Source: Paracentrotus lividus (taxonomy: Eukaryota; Echinodermata; Echinoidea; Camarodonta; Echinidae). Taken from it: DNA of 64,000 nt. The first letter of the stretch is position 1. Each line of letters begins with the position of its first letter. The stretch is from positions 5,476,201 through 5,540,200 of the forward strand of contig CALNVZ010003432.1 of NCBI GenBank assembly GCA_940671915.1, given 5' to 3'. The notes beneath the pieces are model-generated. The model worked only from the letters and a program-made list of their open reading frames with translations, was not told the DNA's origin and searched no databases. This document shows positions 58,801-64,000 of the stretch, piece by piece. Both the position numbers and the translations under genes were made by a program.

Positions 58801-61800
58801 GGCAAGACAAGCGAGACCGGCTATTAGGCGCTCACGGAGAACTCCAAAAAAAAGAAACCCCGTCTAGAACAGGCTAGACGAAGAAATTATATATTATTTA
58901 TTTTTATTTATTTATTTATTTATTTTTTTGACGAAAACGGGGACGAACCTCCGTAGAACGACCAAAAGGAAGAGTATGCACCAGAAGAGCGACTAACAAG
59001 AGGCGCTCGAGCACACATACACCACACACACGCAACAAACAAGATGGCGTCGAACAAAGACGGAAGTCCAAGACCCGGAAGACACCCGCAAAAAGGCACG
59101 AGGCCGCGGGAAAAGTACAATAATATAACAAAACGTACTAAAAATGTCAAATATGTTCAAGAAAAGAAAGAGGAAACCTCCTAAAGGAGACAACCCAGAG
59201 AGAAAGGTCGGAGAGAGCGGGACTGAGTTTCAAAAGAAAAAACAGGCGCTCAAACCGGCCGACAAAAACAACCACGTTAAAGAACGGGCGGGACTGGGTT
59301 GGAAAGGGAAGAAAACGTCCGGAAAAGGACGTAATTCTAGGCCAAAGGAGGGCGGCAGTAAAACTAAAGCACCCAAATTTAACGCTAGGCGTAAAAGGAG
59401 GCTTTAGGAAGCACAAATATTTGATAATAATAAATTCAAAATCGTAAATAGGAACGATCTCCACCCGAAAATTCAGGAACGGTCCGATCAGCACGACTCG
59501 AAAATCAGAATGAGATATATGCCTTAGTGGTCTAGCGCCACCTCGTGTCAGGCAGGCGTGAGGCAGGGTATTATGGAGGGTAGGGAAGTAGGAAAAATGT
59601 TTGGTAGTCTATTGTTGGTTCGGTCATAGCATTGTTCTCGGGAACAAAAGCAAGGTAAGAGAGGGTCATGTGATTATTGAAGTAAATATGTACATTGCGC
59701 AGAGTATCCTTTTTTAATAGATCCAGATCCATTATACTCAAAGGCTCAGGGCTTGCCTCTATCCAAAAACGTTTAATATCAAGAAGCTATTGAATACATT
59801 GCTAATACTCTAAAAAAAACCAGAGCTGCACTTTCATCGTGGGATCTCTCAATTTCCTCATGATTTTTCTGTATCACTCATTTCTTTCCATGAGACTTTC
59901 CAGTCTTGCTTTCCTCAGTAGCCATGCAGAAATCTTGAACAAATTACCAATTGTCTGCTTAATGCATGCTATTCACTCTTTTCACAGTTAGGTTAAGGAG
60001 TGAGCCAGTAACTTTGTATGTGTTGAAGGAAATTTATTTCATGGAGACAAAGATGCTACTGGGTTTCAGCAATCTTCCTTCCTGCAAGCGAATGTCTTCA
60101 GATATTATAGAAGAGATCCAGAACCACAGTCTGCTCATCACCATCTCCAAGCTACACATGAACTTTGGAGGTTAGAAAGGATGAATAGCACCATGCCAGT
60201 CAATTCCATCTCAGCGAGATTTCGGTTTAAATAATTCCAGAATGTTTTGTTTACATTTGGTCCATCTGAGCCGTCACACAGACACTTACGTATAGATACG
60301 TATGTGTTATTTTAATCTTATTTCATCTTCTATTCTATCATTTCTTATGTATTTCTTTGTTTTACTGGATGAACAAAATTATCAATATTTCCACTGCTGA
60401 CTATGACGGGTAGGCATCCGTGGGGATCCGCAGAAAAGAAAATAATTTTTGGACGCAACCGGACATAACTCAACGTAAGTGTCTGTGTGACTGTAGCATT
60501 AGTGGTTACTGGTAAACCTTTCTTCTACAATGCATCAGGTATTGCCTGTCCCAACTTTCTGTTCTTGTGCCTGGCAAAATATCAAAGCTTTGAGGTATCT
60601 CACATATATTTGAATCATCGCTGGTAAACATTATTAACGTACAAGTATCAAACTGATTCTGGTTCTTTGCATTCCCAATCTCATCTGCTTTCATTAGTTG
60701 GGTCTAAGGCCATCAGAAACTAAAGAAAACTAGGACCTCGTAGAATCCATGGTTTAACTCATTGAGAAAGACATCACATGAAATATTTTGGAGTGCCATT
60801 GCATAATGCAAAGCTGAGATAACTTTAAATAACCTTCAATGAAAAGAGAATTTTGTTTTTAGATTATCATACTTTCTCAGGGGTGCTTGGCATCAAGCCA
60901 CAGGTTCTATAATTATGTACATGACTGAGGATGTTTTCTGTTCACTAGGTACATGTAGTACAAAGTGTCTATTTTTTAATTTCCAATAAATCTTGCATTT
61001 GCACGACCACCATGCTTCTTTCTGTTTGCATGCCTATGACTTGAAAGAAACCTGAATTACCGACTCTGGATACCGTAGGAATTGTATACAGTCTCTGCCA
61101 ACTGGCAGTTCAAGCTTGAACCTAACATCATTTTCTTGGAATTTTTTTTTTTTTTTTGGAAAGAGGCATTGCATGTTTATTTATGGTGTAAAAAAGAGAT
61201 GCATCAATTGATAAAGTCTTAATTCAATGGATCACTATTCTTTTTGCATTTGAAATCCATCAATATATACAGCATGTCCCACAAAAAATGTTAATAATTT
61301 TTATGTTTGATTAAGATATCATGTATCATTAAAGATATAATACCAATTTTCTTAAACCTTCAACTTTTCTTTTTTTAAATTTAATTATGTACCAGCGAGT
61401 TGTGGGCCCAAATTCTAAAAAAAGAGAAATAAAATAAGATTGAATGAAGACGTAATTGAACTATGTACTTTATTCAATGTAATAACGAAACTTGGATTGA
61501 GAGGTTTTCTGATGAGTGCTGAAAGAAGGCTCATATTCAATGGACCATATTGCATAAAATTTAGGCCAGTTGTACAAAATAAATACAAGTTTACTATTAT
61601 AAAATTATATACAATATGATTTGTTAATTTTCAAATTATACTCATTTAAAGTGCCGTTTGCATTTTCTGTGGCACACGGTGTAGTAATTTGAAAAGTAAA
61701 AAGGAAAATAATCATACTCCACAATCGTAGATTACTGCATGCATATGGATCTGGAACTAGTCAAAGGATACAATAAATAAATTTCTCTCAGTTATCATAA

Positions 61801-63113
61801 TGTAGAGACTCATACTCTAAACAAACATTAAAATAGACTGAAAATTCTGTCTCCAGCTTTGTATTTTGCCTTGAATTTGAGTAGATCTACAGTTACATGA
61901 ATCTCTACGAACTAAAGACAAAATAACCTATAACGCATTTAATGCACTTTCCCCCTTATTATGCTTATACGCACATGTCATGATGCTGTGACTGGTTGTG
62001 CCATAATGTGCAGGGAAAAAGTGGATATGTTATGAATAGGGACGCTTCATGTACATGAGCAGACCCAAACATATCCCAAATACATTAATTCTAATAATAA
62101 AATAAGTGACAGGATTTCGGTCTCACATCAAACCTATGACTAAGCCTACATTTTTTTTTTTTTTTTACTTTTTCAAAAAAGTAGTTAAAAAGTAGGAAAA
62201 GTAGGAGATTTAAAAGAAAAAGTAGGATAAGTAGGAGGTTGACAAAAAAGTATTGAAAAAGTAGGAAAAGTAGGAGCGCTTGAAGGCCTGCTTGACCAAT
62301 CAGAACACAGGTGCTCATCAGCCTATTGCAAGTTGAAAGTGAGCCACAAAAACTTGTAATTGTGATGGAAGGAAAATGGATATCATATAGATATTTACTA
62401 TACAGTGCGTCCAAGCAAAAGTTAGACCAAACTTTGAGAGCCTCGTATCAAAATTTCTTGGCTTGTGTGACATATCTTTTTCATAAAAAAGAGTCATTCA
62501 TATTCTATTTAATGATACCAAACTTATACCCCAGTTGTGACAGATGACAGAGCACTTGGATACTAAAAAAAAACAAGTGTATAAAATGCCTTTTACCAAG
62601 TTTGGGCAAAAGCAACCCTTGCATTTCAATAGTCCATTCAAGTAATCTTTTGTCCATTTTGAATGGACTCAGGAAGGCTGGCCTGAAACAATGAATGATC
62701 AGAAAGCCAGGGTTTCTTCTGCCAAAAACTTGGTCCAAGCTCATTTTGACCAGTCTTTAAAAACTTGAGTACTCAGTCACCCATGACAGTACAGGTATAA
62801 TTTTGGTATCAATGGATAGATTACGAGTTACTCTTTGTCATGATATAAAAATTAATGACAAATAAATTCAATAATATTACTACAAGTCCCTCAAATTTGG
62901 GTTTACTTTTATTTGGGAAGCACTTTAAAAAATAAAATAATTTTACTAACCTTCCTTGGGCCTGTGGTAACTATTCTCAAGACTGGCTTTATACTTGACC
63001 ACCTTGGATATCTCATGAGCATCCAGATAAGCACAAAGCTTTAGCACATGCTTCACGGCATCAATCTGTCTCTTAGCCTTCTTCACACCCAGAGATGCTG
63101 TCAGACCAACAAC
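46812..63113 (-). CDS. RIG-I-like receptor (RIG-I/MDA5 family), 3' part, eight exons
   Basis: Exons on the minus strand: 63113-62951, 52496-52398, 51422-51256, 50906-50765, 50189-49959, 49514-49347, 48773-48607 and 47336-46812, with GT/AG borders and matching phases giving 553 residues. The family senses cytosolic viral RNA and signals through MAVS. Seen in order: motif III 'VVGLTASLGV'; an Hel2i-like helical insertion; 'PETLAILFTNTRDSTRALQAW' region (motif IV); motif V 'ISTSVAEEGLDIQMCNLVI'; motif VI 'RVQARGRSRAE' split by an intron; the pincer helices; then the C-terminal RNA-binding domain with zinc pairs C-x2-C in 'LLCKHCRQFTC' and 'IQCTRCKKQLG'. The C-terminal domain resembles MDA5 ('GFMMIFREHELPLLSIKYLV'). 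Motifs I and II and any CARD lie in exons beyond the right edge. The 10.5-kb intron between the first two listed exons holds a DIRS element. Confidence 0.94.
47337..48606 (-). other. last intron of the RIG-I-like gene
   Basis: AT-rich with several homopolymer runs (T near 47700, G9 near 48570). Short frames here are not supported by splice sites or similarity. Confidence 0.5.
49581..49757. mobile_element. 177-bp TA-flanked MITE, 'CAGTCTACTCC' family
   Basis: 'cagtccactctgattataat' and 'attaaaatgggagtagactg' are inverted repeats flanked by TA (49579-49580 and 49758-49759). Same family as 14480-15033. It lies in an intron of the RIG-I-like gene. Confidence 0.75.
51950..52375. repeat. degenerate 'catttggtctaat' repeat cluster with inverted halves
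   Basis: The left half has phrases such as 'catttggtctcatcccc' and 'tttcgtctaattccc'; the right half has the complement ('attagaccaa', 'attagacgaaa'-like), and the edges 'aatttccctttggtct' and 'acaaagggaaatt' pair. Same family as 1-145 and 19330-19395. Confidence 0.65.
52680..53065 (-). mobile_element. tRNA-derived SINE, about 385 bp
   Basis: On the minus strand 'ttgctcagtcgg' (box A, 53056-53045) and 'ggttcaagtcc' (box B, 53012-53002) are about 32 bases apart, as in a tRNA promoter. A body follows that ends in (AAT)n at 52678-52694. The acceptor stem of a tRNA is absent. It sits in the large intron of the RIG-I-like gene. Confidence 0.75.
53160..53345 (-). repeat. 'agtaggaaaagtaggag' repeat remnant, first copy
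   Basis: Runs of 'aagtaggag' and 'aagtaggat' near 'caggccttcaag'. The reverse arrangement, with 'gcgcttgaaggcctgc', is at 62155-62290 in the same intron, so this is a dispersed repeat family inserted twice in opposite orientation. Confidence 0.6.
53712..53807. repeat. internal complementary region of the DIRS element
   Basis: The first half is the reverse complement of the left outer end (53448-53507), and the second half is the reverse complement of the right outer end (about 59646-59687). They meet at 'actaatttact', where the two ends share AT. This reproduces the end-to-end junction of the element. Confidence 0.85.
54120..54958 (-). pseudogene. tyrosine recombinase region of the DIRS fossil
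   Basis: A long minus-strand frame has the features of DIRS recombinases: an N-terminal part with 'YNSRLAAFSECCEEKGC', then 'LRSFLLRRPQS' and 'LTVKTVFFVAVALGHRRSS'. The family integrates circular DNA by site-specific recombination. Broken; catalytic completeness is not assessed. Confidence 0.8.
55130..56160 (-). pseudogene. reverse transcriptase and RNase H region of the DIRS fossil
   Basis: Minus-strand frames show a polymerase box 'DDWLLVANSRERLLL', then an RNase H-like 'SIFTDASLQGWGGLCEGQW' block and the 'LPSEWSLRQTLFERL' block typical of DIRS RNase H/methyltransferase-side sequence. Broken in several places. Confidence 0.75.
56200..57000. repeat. about five tandem units of about 160 bp inside the DIRS element
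   Basis: Each unit contains 'gtgtgacaagggccaggcat', 'ccacgaggggtagctagtcc' and 'cgaagcccgagggataggg'. Copies start at roughly 56210, 56370, 56530, 56690 and 56860. GC-rich, in contrast to the AT-rich host. It lies between the gag-like and polymerase parts. Confidence 0.8.
57300..58410. repeat. three to four tandem units of about 300 bp in the gag-like part of the DIRS element
   Basis: Units contain 'gtgagacagaaaccgcaatt', 'cgggtgttcgtcggaacgaa' and 'ccgtactcggcacccc'; clear copies begin near 57770, 58070 and 58370, with a diverged one at 57300-57730. Open frames on both strands follow from the high GC and repeat structure. The end near 58408 is a run of G. Confidence 0.8.
58590..58722 (-). 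pseudogene. gag-like start of the DIRS fossil
   Basis: A minus-strand ATG at 58722 opens an acidic leader (MDSRSDSFDDSDDTELAAL) preceded by a non-coding leader and the right terminal repeat. Position and composition suit the first reading frame of a DIRS element. Broken copy. Confidence 0.5.
59688..62154 (-). other. intron sequence of the RIG-I-like gene
   Basis: AT-rich. The frame at 59966-60175 is not supported by splice signals. A phrase 'agcatgtcccacaaaaaatg' near 61270 resembles ends of other small repeats. Nothing else supported. Confidence 0.5.
62155..62290 (+). repeat. 'agtaggaaaagtaggag' repeat, second copy (inverted)
   Basis: Repeated 'aaaagtaggaaaagtaggag' units ending in 'gcgcttgaaggcctgcttga'. 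Inverse of the block at 53160-53345. Confidence 0.65.
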
Positions 63114-63180
63114 CTGAGAGAGAAAGAGATAGAAGCACATAACTTTAGGACCATGCTTGACGGCATCAACCTGTCTCTTA

Positions 63181-63748
63181 CAGGGGCCGCGGGGTCGCGG
63201 GGGCTAGGGGGCTGCAGCCCCTCCACTTAAAGGGATGCAGTAACATTGAATGATATTCAAATCACAATTTCTTGATTTAGCTCATTTTGTCAACATAATT
63301 ATAAACTTATAGGTCAGTCTGGTATCTCTTCAAAATTACAAGTTAATTGCTTGCTTTACTTTCGAGATATCAATGATTTCATACTCAAATTTAGTAAACC
63401 ATCTCGTGGTGGAAAACAAATTGCCATGTGCTTTTCAAGACACCCCACTTCCTGTTGTGTTCCCCCCGACCCTAGCGGGCTGGAGAGTTTGCTGCAAAGG
63501 GGTTGAAAATTCACTCGCGTTTGGCTGTTACACTGTTTTGTGGTAGTAAATGACTTCCATTTGATCTGAAATTTTCAGTAGTTTGTTTTTACTATTAGAG
63601 CAATATAATTTTATTCATCTTGATCTAATTGCTCTTGTTTTTGAAAGTTACTGTTTCCCTTTAATGCAGCAAACGTGAAAATGACCATAGCTTTGTGATT
63701 TTCAGCATGTTCAGCCCCTCCACTTTCAAAAATGCCCCGCGGCCCCTA
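63181..63748. mobile_element. hAT-like MITE inserted in the duplicated exon
   Basis: The ends 'caggggccgcgg' and 'ccgcggccccta' are inverted repeats of the CAGGGGC type. Internal 'gcagcccctccac' occurs on both sides of a further insertion. The target duplication is unclear ('tctctta' against 'tatttta'). Confidence 0.6.
63231..63660. mobile_element. 430-bp TTAA-flanked TIR element nested in the hAT-like MITE
   Basis: The ends 'agggatgcagtaac' and 'gttactgtttccct' are inverted repeats with two mismatches, flanked by TTAA (63227-63230 and 63661-63664). piggyBac-type target; no transposase. Confidence 0.7.
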
Positions 63749-63799
63749 TTTTAGCCTTCTTTACACCCAGAGATGCTGTCAGACGGTGTGACCGACAAC

Positions 63800-64000
63800 C
63801 TGAGAGAGAGAGATAGACAGACAGACAGAGACAGACAGACAGACAGACAGAGACAGAGAGACAGAGACAGACAGACAGAGAGACAGACGGAGAGAGACAG
63901 AGAGACAGAGAGAGACAGAGAGACAGATAGACAGACAGACAGACAGAGACAGACAGACAGAGACAGAGAGACAGAGAGACAGAGACAGACAGACAGAGAG
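63800..64000 (+). repeat. (GACA)n/(GAGA)n microsatellite
   Basis: Tetranucleotide gaca and dinucleotide ga repeats running to the window edge, beginning directly after the duplicated exon. Confidence 0.95.

Larger units (their letters stand above)
53448..59687 (-). mobile_element. DIRS-type tyrosine-recombinase retroelement (fossil) with preserved inverted termini
   Basis: A 6.2-kb element of the DIRS group lying in the large intron of the RIG-I-like gene, in the same orientation as the gene. Inverted terminal repeats of about 210 bp (53448-53657) and 184 bp (59504-59687) bound it. An internal complementary region at 53712-53807 matches the joined outer ends of both repeats, the hallmark of DIRS circular replication. 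In element order (right to left) it has a gag-like start near 58722, a reverse-transcriptase/RNase H region around 56160-55130 and a tyrosine recombinase around 54958-54120. The coding frames are interrupted in several places, so it looks inactive, but complete ends suggest a fairly recent insertion. It lacks a target duplication, as is usual for DIRS elements. Confidence 0.85.
63135..63806 (-). pseudogene. broken duplicate of the motif III exon, split by nested transposons
   Basis: 63135-63180 plus 63749-63806 together repeat the exon segment at about 63034-63120 (shared 'cggcatcaa.ctgtctctta', then 'agccttct.tacacccaga'). Read on the minus strand the copy gains an extra 'cacaccgt'-like stretch next to its acceptor, shifting the frame, and is interrupted by a 568-bp element. 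It therefore cannot replace the real exon. It is a local exon duplication upstream of the working copy. Confidence 0.8.

Noticed and set aside
59966-60175. 69-codon plus-strand frame with methionine start
   Set aside because: Lies in an intron; no signal peptide, family motif, splice partner or promoter.

Overview
The window looks like genomic DNA of a marine invertebrate deuterostome, most likely an echinoderm (sea-urchin-like). The reasons are AT-rich multi-intron genes, a RIG-I-like receptor with an MDA5-type C-terminal domain, PHD-bearing LINEs, a DIRS-type retroelement and a dense load of small terminal-inverted-repeat (TIR) elements. This assignment is inference. I see no bacterial-style operon, rRNA, tRNA gene or CRISPR array.

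Layout. (1) 1-1640 appears to be the 3' flank of an upstream paralogue outside the window, because it aligns colinearly with the 3' flank of the next gene (19398-22640). (2) 4910-19294 (+) is a complete nine-exon gene for a 679-residue secreted protein: signal peptide, WxxW beta-propeller/lectin-like region, a 'DWIAIF' SKICH-like sandwich and a six-cysteine helical C-terminus. Its introns hold two broken LINEs, several TIR elements, a SINE, a transposon packed with TGACCTTTGACC (DR1) motifs and two dead exon copies. (3) 23541-29959 (-) is a complete four-exon gene for an unrecognised 461-residue coiled-coil protein; its introns hold a 50-bp satellite and palindromes. (4) 46812-63113 (-) is the 3' part of a RIG-I-like receptor: eight exons from helicase motif III to the RNA-binding zinc domain; the 5' exons lie beyond the right edge. 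Its largest intron (about 10.5 kb) holds a DIRS retroelement with preserved termini.

The largest anomaly is a 20.5-kb palindrome. Bases 23300-33821 recur in inverted order at 33847-43853 around a 25-N gap. The right arm differs mainly by single-base insertions and deletions, including in exons. I judge a folded-back, uncorrected long read used at a contig end more likely than a real inverted duplication, so the second copy of the coiled-coil gene (36831-43600) should not be counted as a gene.

The two clear functional genes, a glycosylated lectin-like secreted protein apparently in a tandem family and a viral-RNA sensor, would both fit innate recognition. They lie on opposite sides of the suspect junction, so their linkage is not secure. 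I found no convincing undescribed multi-gene system; the most novel-looking gene is the secreted propeller/SKICH-like/helical protein.
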